Below, piece after piece: positions 1-8,693 of a DNA stretch of 64,000 nucleotides. Position 1 is the stretch's first letter. Each line of letters begins with the position of its first letter. Source of the stretch: an uncultured Clostridia bacterium (GTDB taxonomy: Bacteria; Bacillota; Clostridia; Oscillospirales; Ruminococcaceae); NCBI GenBank assembly GCA_947624575.1, contig CANQKY010000002.1, positions 1 through 64,000 on the forward strand, given 5' to 3'. The notes under the pieces are model-generated. The model was not told where the DNA came from. It saw nothing but the letters and a program-made list of their open reading frames with translations, and made no database searches. The translations under genes and the position numbers were made by a program.

Positions 1-504
1 GCAGCCGGTGCCGCGGGTGCGGTAGGTCCTACCGGTCCGACCGGTCCTGCCGGTGCAGCCGGCACGACCGCAAGCGGCCTTGCCGCATACGGCGGGCTGT
101 ATAACGCCGCCGGTCAAACCGTCACCCTTGCCGCGCCGAACACTGCGGTACAGGTGGTTCTGCCGACCACAATGCCGTCCGACGGTGTGACTTACACCCC
201 GGACAACAGCATCACGATCGCAGAGGACGGCGATTACGAAATCGGCTATTCCGCCACCGGCGACGCCTCCGGTAACCGGACGCTGACCTTATCGGCACGG
301 CAAAACGGCGCCGATATTGCAGGCTCCGCAGTTACCCTTTCCTCTACCGGCACCGGCAATACACTGCCGTTCCAAAACAGTGTCATTGTCACACTGCCCG
401 CCGGTACCGTGATCGACCTCGGCGTTGCTTCCTCGGTCGCTGATGATGTGACCCTCGGCTCTGCCACCCTCACGGTCAAAAAGCTGAGCGAAGCCGCCGC
501 CTGA
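1..504 (+). CDS. Collagen-like (Gly-X-Y) surface/exosporium-type protein, 3' part only (5' end outside window)
   Basis: Frame 1 is open from base 1: AAGAAGAVGPTGPTGPAGAAGTT... (GXX repeats) followed by a beta-rich C-terminal domain resembling BclA-type C-terminal domains; stop at 502-504. Confidence 0.8.
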   Translation, partial: AAGAAGAVGPTGPTGPAGAAGTTASGLAAYGGLYNAAGQTVTLAAPNTAVQVVLPTTMPSDGVTYTPDNSITIAEDGDYEIGYSATGDASGNRTLTLSARQNGADIAGSAVTLSSTGTGNTLPFQNSVIVTLPAGTVIDLGVASSVADDVTLGSATLTVKKLSEAAA

Positions 505-524
505 CAAATCACAAATAAGCGTTT

Positions 525-552
525 GAAAGCCGCCCCGTTTGAGGCGGCTTTC
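525..552 (+). terminator. Hairpin terminator-like structure downstream of collagen-like gene
   Basis: gaaagccgcc-ccgtttga-ggcggctttc, perfect 10-bp stem. Confidence 0.55.
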
Positions 553-571
553 CGCCAAATGGAGGGAGCAA

Positions 572-1669
572 ATGAAAAAATACAAGGTCTGCGTTTATGC
601 AATCTGCAAAAACGAGTCGAAATTTGCCGACCGCTGGTTTCATTCCATGTCGGAGGCAGATCAGGTGATCGTGCTGGACACCGGCTCGACCGACGATACG
701 GCGGATAAGCTGCGCGCACTCGGCGCAACGGTAGTGTGCGAGGAAATCACGCCATGGCGTTTTGACACGGCGCGCAACCGTTCCCTTGCGCTGGTACCCG
801 AGGACGCTGATATCTGTGTCTGCACCGATCTGGACGAGGTGTTTGAATCGGGCTGGCGGGAAAAACTGGAAGCGGCATGGGCGGACGATGTATGCCTTGC
901 AAGCTACCGCTACACCTGGAATTTTAATCCGGACGGCAGCGAAGGATATGTTTTTTGGATCGAAAAAGCACACAGCCGCCACGGATTTCGCTGGACCCAC
1001 CCGGTACATGAGGTGCTGGAATGGGTAGATGACAGTCCCAAAGGAAAAACCGTATCGGCGGAGGGCGTCCGGCTTTACCACCATGCCGATCCCACAAAAT
1101 CCCGCGCACAATATCTGCCGTTATTGGAATTGTCGGTAGCGGAGGACCCCACCGACGACCGAAACATGCACTACCTCGGCAGAGAGTACCTGTTCTGCCG
1201 CCGCTGGGACGACTGCATCGAAACGCTCCTCCGCCATTTGGCGCTCCCCAAGGCAGTATGGCGGGACGAGCGAGCCGCCTCGATGCGGTATATTGCGCGC
1301 GCCTATCAGAATAAGGGAGACCGCAGTCAGGCGCTATGCTGGTATCTGCGCGCAGTGGCTCAAGCGCCGCATTTGAGAGAACCCTATCTCGATCTTGCTT
1401 CCCTGCTGTACGAAATGGAGGAATGGGAGGGTGTTTTGTATTTCACCGCCTGTGCGCTTCGGATCACCCACCGCCCGCGCAGCTATATCTCGGAAGCGGG
1501 AAGCTGGGGAAGCCTGCCCTACGACCTGCGCGCGATCGCGTTTTTCAAAACCGGACGAAACCATGAGGCACTGGCGGAGGCGGAGCTTGCGCTTCAAAAA
1601 GCGCCGCACGATCCCCGTTTACAGGAAAATGTCGCCATTCTAAAGCGGCTGTGCGAAGAAAACGGATAA
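572..1669 (+). CDS. Glycosyltransferase family 2 with C-terminal TPR-like repeats
   Basis: RBS ggaggg before ATG at 572; MKKYKVCVYAICKNESKFADRWFHSMSEADQVIVLDTGSTDDT... (GT2 N-terminus), DLDEVF, helical repeat C-terminus. Confidence 0.85.
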   Translation: MKKYKVCVYAICKNESKFADRWFHSMSEADQVIVLDTGSTDDTADKLRALGATVVCEEITPWRFDTARNRSLALVPEDADICVCTDLDEVFESGWREKLEAAWADDVCLASYRYTWNFNPDGSEGYVFWIEKAHSRHGFRWTHPVHEVLEWVDDSPKGKTVSAEGVRLYHHADPTKSRAQYLPLLELSVAEDPTDDRNMHYLGREYLFCRRWDDCIETLLRHLALPKAVWRDERAASMRYIARAYQNKGDRSQALCWYLRAVAQAPHLREPYLDLASLLYEMEEWEGVLYFTACALRITHRPRSYISEAGSWGSLPYDLRAIAFFKTGRNHEALAEAELALQKAPHDPRLQENVAILKRLCEENG

Positions 1670-1682
1670 CAAAAAGAAATAC

Positions 1683-1709
1683 AAAAAACCGGCAAAAAGC
1701 CGGTTTTTT
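1683..1709. terminator. Bidirectional rho-independent terminator between convergent genes
   Basis: aaaaaaccggc-aaaaa-gccggtttttt. Confidence 0.85.
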
Positions 1710-1710
1710 G

Positions 1711-2160
1711 TTAGAGAGTTTTTCCCATCAAAATACAATCAAACACGCCGCGGTCGAGCACCGCATCGCTCAGCACCCGATAGCCGAGCTTTTTGTAAAA
1801 GCCCACCGCTTCGGTACGGCTTTCCACCTCGATCTCGGCATAGCCGAGCTCCTTGATCCACCTTTCCGCCTCATAAATGACGCGGGTGCCGAGCTTTTTT
1901 CCGCGATATTCGGGCAGCACCACCACCCGTCCGATCTGCACCCGCTTTTGACCCGTTTCATAAAAACGGCAGGTAGCAATTGGATACCCGTTTTCCAGCA
2001 GAACAATATACCGTGTGCCCGCCCCGTCGTGCCGGTCAAATTCCTCTCGCAGCGATATGTGAAACTCCCGATTCATGCCCTGAATCCGCACGGAGTATGC
2101 CCCCGCCCGCTGCCATTCCTCCTCGGCGCGAAGAATCTCGATCCCGTCCAAGCCGCTCAC
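1711..2160 (-). CDS. GNAT family N-acetyltransferase
   Basis: RVVVLPEYRGKKLGTRVIYEAERWIKELGYAEIEVESRTEAVGFYKKLGY motif. Confidence 0.85.
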   Translation of the reverse strand: MSGLDGIEILRAEEEWQRAGAYSVRIQGMNREFHISLREEFDRHDGAGTRYIVLLENGYPIATCRFYETGQKRVQIGRVVVLPEYRGKKLGTRVIYEAERWIKELGYAEIEVESRTEAVGFYKKLGYRVLSDAVLDRGVFDCILMGKTL

Positions 2161-3392
2161 TTCCCCTCTATATGATCTGCCCTGCGAGACAGCACTGCCG
2201 CAAGATAAAGCGAAGCGAGCAGCGATTCAGCAGGCAGAGGAAGCAGTTCGATCAGCGGGAAGGCGCGCCCTTCCTCATATGCCAGTACCATCTGTTTCGC
2301 AAGCAATAGGATCGGCGTATTTTCCGCCGCCGCAAACACGGCATCGTGGAAGGCATCGTCCGAATAAACCGTGAGGGGCGAAACCTTCAGCGTGCGTGCC
2401 GCGATCTCGGCAGCCGACGTCAGAAATGCAGTGGGCGTCAGATGTCTTTCTCCGGCATACCGGCGCAGGGTACGCAGCAGCCGCACCAGCAGCAGGCGGT
2501 TTGCGGAATTGCGCTCCGCACCGGTCACGCCAAGCCGGTCGGTCAGACGAAACGCATGACGCAGCCGTTCCTCCGCCACAGCGGACAGGCTTTCTTTCTC
2601 AAAGGTATAGGCGAACCCGTCATATCTCTCGAAAGACCTCATGGTGTCCAGATAGCCCTGCCGAATATTCTGTGCGGCGACCGAGGTATCAAACAACAGG
2701 AAATTGCCAAGCCCCCAATGGGAACGGATCACCCGCAGATTGGAAAGCGTTCCCAAAAACTCCCGATCCACCTTGCCAACCGCTTCCAGATCCACCACGA
2801 TATAGGAATCGGCGCCGCAGGACTGTGCCAGCTTAGCCGGAAGATTGTCCGCAAAGCCGCCGTCGATATATTTTGTCTCACCGATCGTATGGGGCTGCAC
2901 CGCCGGAAAACAGGCGGCAGACGCCAGCAGATAATCGTGAAGCTCACCCTCGGGAATATCCTGCAGCATCATCTGTTTTTCCTTTAAGGCGGGCAGCTCG
3001 ACCGTTACGATGCCAAACTGCTTATCCGATGCGCGCACCCGCTGTTCACTGATATACTCCCGCAAAATTCCCTCGAGCGCCGACGTGCCGGCACCTCCCT
3101 GACGGAAGAACTCCCGTGCGAAGGATTCCAACACGGCGGCGGTTTTTTCCTGCGAGCTGCCCTCCTCTGGACTGTCCACATCAAAGACCATCTGGGTTTC
3201 AAGCTGCTGCCACATGGCGAGCGCCACATCAAAGTCGCCCTGCACCACCATCGCGCCGTTGAGTGCGCCGACCGATGTGCCGGTCACAATATCCGGCTCG
3301 ATCTGAAGTTCCCGCAGCGCCTGCCAGACCCCGATCTCATAAGAGCCGCGGGAACCGCCGCCGGATAGCACCAATGCCAGCTTTGCCATCAC
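2157..3392 (-). CDS. Patatin-like phospholipase family protein
   Basis: ALVLSGGGSRGSYEIGVWQAL, GTSVGALNGA (GXSXG), DGGFADNLPA (DGG). Confidence 0.9.
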   Translation of the reverse strand: MMAKLALVLSGGGSRGSYEIGVWQALRELQIEPDIVTGTSVGALNGAMVVQGDFDVALAMWQQLETQMVFDVDSPEEGSSQEKTAAVLESFAREFFRQGGAGTSALEGILREYISEQRVRASDKQFGIVTVELPALKEKQMMLQDIPEGELHDYLLASAACFPAVQPHTIGETKYIDGGFADNLPAKLAQSCGADSYIVVDLEAVGKVDREFLGTLSNLRVIRSHWGLGNFLLFDTSVAAQNIRQGYLDTMRSFERYDGFAYTFEKESLSAVAEERLRHAFRLTDRLGVTGAERNSANRLLLVRLLRTLRRYAGERHLTPTAFLTSAAEIAARTLKVSPLTVYSDDAFHDAVFAAAENTPILLLAKQMVLAYEEGRAFPLIELLPLPAESLLASLYLAAVLSRRADHIEGK

Positions 3393-4051
3393 TTATCCTC
3401 CAGTCTTGCAATCAGAAATTTGATGGGGATACCCTCCGCCGTAAACATCTTTTCATGCTCGGTGACGATGTTGTCAATCTCTTTTTCCCGCGCCAGATCA
3501 TAACTGACACGGGTCAGCACAAACCCGCAGGAGGTGAAATACTCCTGCGATTCGGTAAAAAGCCCCATATCGTCGGTCTTAAACCAAATTTCCCCGCCGG
3601 ACTTTAGAAAAGTGCGGTACTTCATCAACTGACGCGGGTGGGTCAGCCGCCGCTTTTTATGCTTGAGACGGGGCCACGGATTGCAGAAATTGATATAGAG
3701 TCTCTCCACCCCGTCCTCCGGGGAAAGCACCAGATCAATCCGCTCAATATCCTGCGCCATCAGGCGGAGGTTTTCCACCTCCCGCCCTGCCTGCGCGAAT
3801 TGCTCGGTCACGGTACGGCGGGCGACCGCCAGCACCTCGCTTTTGAGGTCCATGGCAAGGAGGTTATACTCCGAATGGCGAAGCGCAAACTCCGCCGCAA
3901 AGCTCCCCTTGCCGCAGCCCAATTCCACCGCAAGCGGGGCTTTATTCGGAAACACGCTCTGCCACTTGCCGCAGTAAAGCGGAGGAAGCGGCACAAAATA
4001 CGGACAAGCAGCCAGTTCGGGCCGCGCCCACGGCTTTCTTCTCATTCGCAT
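3389..4051 (-). CDS. trmB: tRNA (guanosine(46)-N7)-methyltransferase TrmB
   Basis: VELGCGKGSFAAEFA, YINFCNPWPRLKHKKRRLTHPRQL, WFKTDDMGLF. Confidence 0.93.
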   Translation of the reverse strand: MRMRRKPWARPELAACPYFVPLPPLYCGKWQSVFPNKAPLAVELGCGKGSFAAEFALRHSEYNLLAMDLKSEVLAVARRTVTEQFAQAGREVENLRLMAQDIERIDLVLSPEDGVERLYINFCNPWPRLKHKKRRLTHPRQLMKYRTFLKSGGEIWFKTDDMGLFTESQEYFTSCGFVLTRVSYDLAREKEIDNIVTEHEKMFTAEGIPIKFLIARLEDK

Positions 4052-4061
4052 GGGAGATCAC

Positions 4062-5081
4062 CTAAATATGCTGATAGGTCTGCGCGTCCACAAGTCCGCG
4101 GTTCCCCTCGTAAATCAGAGAAAACGCCCTGCCCGTGCCGATCGCCACGCAGTCCTGCGGATTGGACGAAACCTTGACCGGCACTGTCAATTCCTCCGCG
4201 ATCAGCCGGTCGATCCCGCGCAGCAGGGAGCCGCCGCCGGTGAGCAGAATTTCATGCTTCTGCACATCGGCGAGCAATTCGGGAGGTGTTAACTCCATGA
4301 CATTGCGGATCACCCGAACGATGTCCCGCACCGGATCCTGAAGCAGCCTGCAAAGCTCCACCTGAGAAACCGAAATCTCCTGCGGCAGACCGCTGACCAT
4401 ATTTTTCCCCCGCACCTGACCCATGGCATCGGGATCGGGCGCGAACACGGAGGCGGTCGAGCGTTTGAGTGCTTCCGCCTCACGCTGACTGATGAGCAGT
4501 GTGCTTTTTCGCTCCACATACCGCATGATCTTTTCGTCAAAGGTATTCCCCGCTGTGGTACAGTGGTCGGACAGGGCGATACCGCCCAACGAGACGACCG
4601 CCACATTGGTCGCACCGGCGCCGATATCCACCACCATAGTGCCGACCGGACGCTTGGTATTCACCCCTGCGCCGATCGCGGCGGCAAGCGGCTCCTCCAC
4701 CAGAAACACATGGCGGGCACCCGCGCCCATCGCCGCCTCGATCACGGCGCGCGCCTCCACATCGGTCACGCCGGACGGAACGCTGATCGCGATACGGGGC
4801 CTCAGCATACGGCTTCCGCACACCTTCCGCACATAGGCGCGTACCATATACTCCGCCAGCACATAGTCCGAGATCACGCCGCCCCGAAGCGGGTGGATCA
4901 CCGAAATATGCGGCGCGGCGCGGCCCAGCATCTGCTGTGCCTCCTTGCCGTGAGCGATCACCCGTTTTTTACTGTTATCCACCGCCACCACCGACGGTTC
5001 CCGCAGTACGATACCCTTACTGCCAAAATAAATGATCGTACTGTCAGTACCAAGATCAATACCGATGTCAAAATTTTCCAC
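4062..5081 (-). CDS. mreB: MreB/Mbl-family rod-shape actin homologue
   Basis: Probable GTG start at 5081 behind RBS gaaaggag; VENFDIGIDLGTDSTIIYFGSKGIVLREPSVVAVD, MVVDIGAGATNVAVVSLGGIA, ILLTGGGSLLRGIDRLI. Confidence 0.88.
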   Translation of the reverse strand: MENFDIGIDLGTDSTIIYFGSKGIVLREPSVVAVDNSKKRVIAHGKEAQQMLGRAAPHISVIHPLRGGVISDYVLAEYMVRAYVRKVCGSRMLRPRIAISVPSGVTDVEARAVIEAAMGAGARHVFLVEEPLAAAIGAGVNTKRPVGTMVVDIGAGATNVAVVSLGGIALSDHCTTAGNTFDEKIMRYVERKSTLLISQREAEALKRSTASVFAPDPDAMGQVRGKNMVSGLPQEISVSQVELCRLLQDPVRDIVRVIRNVMELTPPELLADVQKHEILLTGGGSLLRGIDRLIAEELTVPVKVSSNPQDCVAIGTGRAFSLIYEGNRGLVDAQTYQHI

Positions 5082-5132
5082 AGGCGTCGCTCCTTTCTCT
5101 ATCAGTATAACGGAAATGGGGAAAAAAGACAA

Positions 5133-5780
5133 CTACTTTTGAGTATAGGCGTAGGACAAAGCATACACCTCGCGTGCACCCGAATGGCGCAGCTCTGCCG
5201 CACAGGCTGATATGGTGTGACCGGTGGTGATCACATCGTCCACCAGCAGGATCATTTTGCCCCGCACCTGATCCGGTCGATGCACAGCAAACGCGCCGAC
5301 AAGGTTACGGCTGCGCTTTTTCCGATCCAGCGTATGCTGCGGACGGGTGAACCGCTGCTTGCCCAGCACCCCTACGCCAAGCGGAACATTGAACTGCTCT
5401 GCCACCGCCTGTGCCAACAACATGCCGTGGTCATACTGTGTCCACCATGTCTTGAACGGGTGCGCCGGCACCGGCAGGATAAGATCGGGCAACGGAAAGC
5501 GAAACCGGTGAAACGCCAGCTCCATATCCTCCGCCATGGCTTTTTCGGACACAAAGCCCTGCTCCTTTTTCCGACGCAGAATGCCCGCCGACACCCTGTC
5601 ATAGGGATAGACCGCCGCGGCGGCACGAATCTGCGCGATGGGCGGAAGCTCCCCGACATAGATCAGGTCCTTTTTGCAGCTTTCACAAAACCGCTCCGGC
5701 TGTGAGACAAGCGCACCGCACCCCATACAGGTATAGGGAAAAAGGAAATCCTTACATGTTTCAAAAACGGAAGTCTTCAT
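5133..5780 (-). CDS. comF: ComF family phosphoribosyltransferase-like protein
   Basis: N-terminal C-x2-C...C-x2-C cluster and MILLVDDVITTGHT PRPP-binding motif. Confidence 0.88.
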   Translation of the reverse strand: MKTSVFETCKDFLFPYTCMGCGALVSQPERFCESCKKDLIYVGELPPIAQIRAAAAVYPYDRVSAGILRRKKEQGFVSEKAMAEDMELAFHRFRFPLPDLILPVPAHPFKTWWTQYDHGMLLAQAVAEQFNVPLGVGVLGKQRFTRPQHTLDRKKRSRNLVGAFAVHRPDQVRGKMILLVDDVITTGHTISACAAELRHSGAREVYALSYAYTQK

Positions 5781-7993
5781 TCGCTTTTCCCCAATACCTC
5801 CTGCTGGAGCAGGTATTTCAGCCCTGTATACCGCAGGTTACGCAGGTTGTTTTTCACCATGAACTCCACCCGCTCCTTCTCCCCGACCAAGATCAGCATC
5901 TGTCTGGCACGGGTGACGGCGGTGTAAAGAAGATTGCGGAAATACAGCCGGTCGTACCCGCCGAGGATCGGCAGGATCACGGCGGGAAACTCGTTTCCCT
6001 GGCTCTTATGTACCGTGGCGGCATAGGCAAGCTCCAGCTCGCTGAGCTGTTCTATGGCATACTCCGCCGTCCGCCCGTCAAAGGAGACGGTGACTGTATT
6101 GGCGGCACGGTCGATCGAAAGAATCCTGCCAATATCGCCGTTATACACCCCGACTCCCTTTTCGTTTTCCTTCTTCCAGACAATATCGTAATTGTTCCGC
6201 ACCTGCATGACCTTATCTCCAACCCGAAAAACGGTATGCCCGTACTTCACCTGCGGCTTATTCTCCGCAGGCGGATTCAGCCGCTGCTGCAGCATGGGAT
6301 TGAGTATATCGATGCCGGTTGCCCCTTTGCGGGAGGGAGAAAGCACCTGAATATCCTCAAACGGAGAAATGCCATACCGCTGTGGAAGCCGCTTTGCTGC
6401 AAGCTCCACCACAGTCTGGTTGACCGTCTCCGGCGTGTGGCGGGTGAGAAAGAAAAAGTCCCGATCGGTCACATCTAAAACCGGATTTTCCCCTGCCACG
6501 ATATGGTGTGCATTGGTGACAATCAGGCTTTTTGCCGCCTGCCGGAATATCTCGGTCAAAGCAACCGAGGGAATGCAGTCGCTGTCCAGCATATCTTTGA
6601 GCACATTCCCCGCGCCGACCGACGGAAGCTGATCGGAATCGCCCACCAAAATCAGCCGTGCGCCGGAACGAAGCGCACGAAGCAGTGCGTCAAACAGCAT
6701 GGTGTCCATCATCGACATCTCGTCGATGATGACCGCGTCCACCTTGAGCGGGTTTCGCTCATGATGCTGGAATTGCAGCAGTCTCCCGCCGCTCTGCCGG
6801 TCCACCTCCAACAGGCGGTGAACCGTTCCGGCGTCCTTGCCGGTCACCTCGGACAGGCGTTTTGCCGCTCTGCCGGTCGGCGCCGCGATCGCCACCCGCT
6901 GTCCCTGCTGTTCGAGCAGGGCGATGATCGCACGGAGCGTGGTGGTCTTGCCGGTACCGGGACCGCCGGTCAGGATAAACACCTGATTTTCATACGCTTC
7001 CCGTATCGCCTTTTTCTGGAGCGCGGCATAATGAATCCCCTGCTCCCGCTCCAGCCGCGCAATCAGCTTGTCCATATCCTCGGCATGAAAGCTCTGCCCC
7101 AGCATGGCGGCGAGACGCTCGGCAATATACTGCTCTGCCAGCAGCAGCTCGGGGAGAAACAAAAACTCCTTTCCCCGCCGATAGCAGAGAAGCTCCCCGC
7201 TTTCGAGCATCAGATCCAGCATCATCTCGGCTTGGTCGTAATCCAGACCGGTCACCTGAAGCACCATATGAGTCACTTTGTCTCTGGGCAGGCAGGTGTG
7301 ACCGTTATTGAGATTTGCGGTGATGACATACAGCACGGCGGCGCGAAGCCGGTTGCGGCTGTTCATCGGCAATGACAGCCCCTGCGCGATCCGATCCGCC
7401 TGCGGAAAGGTCACCCCGATCTCCTCATCGCAAAGGAGATAGGGATTCTCCCGCACCGCGTCCGCCGCCAGCAGTCCCCACTTTTTCCACGCCTGTACCC
7501 CCTGTGCGGCGGAAAGCCCGAGCTGCGACAGGGAGAGCATGACGGTGCGGACCCCGAATACCCGCCTGAATGACTCCGCCAGCACTGTAGCCTTTTGGGG
7601 CGATATGCCCTTTACCTCGGTCAGCCGTTCGGGGTTTTCTTCGAGGATATGCAGGGTATCGTCGCCAAAGCGATCGACCAGACGGCGCGCCAGCACCGGT
7701 CCGATCCCTTTGACGGCACCGGAAGAAAGATACCGCAATATGGCGGACGCGGTGGCGGGCAGGCGGCGCTCGAACATCTCCGCCTTAAACTGCTGACCAT
7801 AGGTCGGGTGAGAGACATATTTGCCGGTCAGCGAAAGCTCCTCCCCCACCTCGACGCCGTGGAAGTCGCCCACCGCCGTCAGAAGCTCGGAGCCGACGGC
7901 AAGCTCGATCACGCCGAAGCCGGTTTCCGCATTGGTGTAGACCACATGATCCACCACGCCGTCCAGCTTTTGCAGCGATGCTTCATCGGTCAT
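5777..7993 (-). CDS. recD2: SF1B ATP-dependent DNA helicase RecD2
   Basis: ILTGGPGTGKTTTLRAI Walker A, VIIDEMSMMD, N-terminal HhH extension, YAATVHKSQGNEF, 738 aa. Confidence 0.92.
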   Translation of the reverse strand: MTDEASLQKLDGVVDHVVYTNAETGFGVIELAVGSELLTAVGDFHGVEVGEELSLTGKYVSHPTYGQQFKAEMFERRLPATASAILRYLSSGAVKGIGPVLARRLVDRFGDDTLHILEENPERLTEVKGISPQKATVLAESFRRVFGVRTVMLSLSQLGLSAAQGVQAWKKWGLLAADAVRENPYLLCDEEIGVTFPQADRIAQGLSLPMNSRNRLRAAVLYVITANLNNGHTCLPRDKVTHMVLQVTGLDYDQAEMMLDLMLESGELLCYRRGKEFLFLPELLLAEQYIAERLAAMLGQSFHAEDMDKLIARLEREQGIHYAALQKKAIREAYENQVFILTGGPGTGKTTTLRAIIALLEQQGQRVAIAAPTGRAAKRLSEVTGKDAGTVHRLLEVDRQSGGRLLQFQHHERNPLKVDAVIIDEMSMMDTMLFDALLRALRSGARLILVGDSDQLPSVGAGNVLKDMLDSDCIPSVALTEIFRQAAKSLIVTNAHHIVAGENPVLDVTDRDFFFLTRHTPETVNQTVVELAAKRLPQRYGISPFEDIQVLSPSRKGATGIDILNPMLQQRLNPPAENKPQVKYGHTVFRVGDKVMQVRNNYDIVWKKENEKGVGVYNGDIGRILSIDRAANTVTVSFDGRTAEYAIEQLSELELAYAATVHKSQGNEFPAVILPILGGYDRLYFRNLLYTAVTRARQMLILVGEKERVEFMVKNNLRNLRYTGLKYLLQQEVLGKSE

Positions 7994-8006
7994 GTGATCT
8001 CCCCCC

Positions 8007-8639
8007 TTAACAGTAATTCAGAATATCAAGCGGCATATCCGCCATCGGCGCCGGATAGGGCAGCTCATTTTGGCGAAAACCAAAGCCGTAGCCCGCACCG
8101 ATAAAGGCAGTACCCGCTTCCTTTGCCCCGATTGCGTCATAGGGGCTGTCCCCGATCATCACCGCCTGCTGCGGCGAACAGGAAAGCTCAGACAGGCAGC
8201 GGCGTATGATCTGCGCCTTACTCTCCCAGCCGTCCCGCACCCCGCAGAAAACATCAAAATACGCTGCGAGATCAAAGCGCTCCAGCACCGGCTCTATATA
8301 GCTTTCGAGCTTATAGGACGCCACGCCGAGCGCACAGCCTTTCTCCTTTAAAACCTGCAAAAGCTCCGCCATGCCGTCATACCGATCGGCGTGAAACATG
8401 GCGCCGGCGGCATATTCCTCACGGTAAACCCGCACCGCTTCTTCCGCCGCTTCCTCCGGTATGCCGAAAAGCCGGATAAATGAATTTTTCAGCGTGGGTC
8501 CGATGGTCCCCGCCAGAACGTCATCGGACGGCTCCGGACGCCCCAGGCGCAAAAGCGCGCCGCGAAACGCTGCAAACACGCCGGGGCTGGTATCCAGCAG
8601 CGTGCCGTCTAAATCAAAAATATATGCCTGATACCTCAT
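8007..8639 (-). CDS. HAD-superfamily hydrolase, phosphoglycolate phosphatase-like
   Basis: MRYQAYIFDLDGTLLDTS, VASYK, MIGDSPYDAIGAKEAG. Confidence 0.88.
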   Translation of the reverse strand: MRYQAYIFDLDGTLLDTSPGVFAAFRGALLRLGRPEPSDDVLAGTIGPTLKNSFIRLFGIPEEAAEEAVRVYREEYAAGAMFHADRYDGMAELLQVLKEKGCALGVASYKLESYIEPVLERFDLAAYFDVFCGVRDGWESKAQIIRRCLSELSCSPQQAVMIGDSPYDAIGAKEAGTAFIGAGYGFGFRQNELPYPAPMADMPLDILNYC

Positions 8640-8693
8640 ATCCGTCACCTCTGTACACAAGAAAGCACCCCTTCATCGGAGGAGAGGAGTGCT

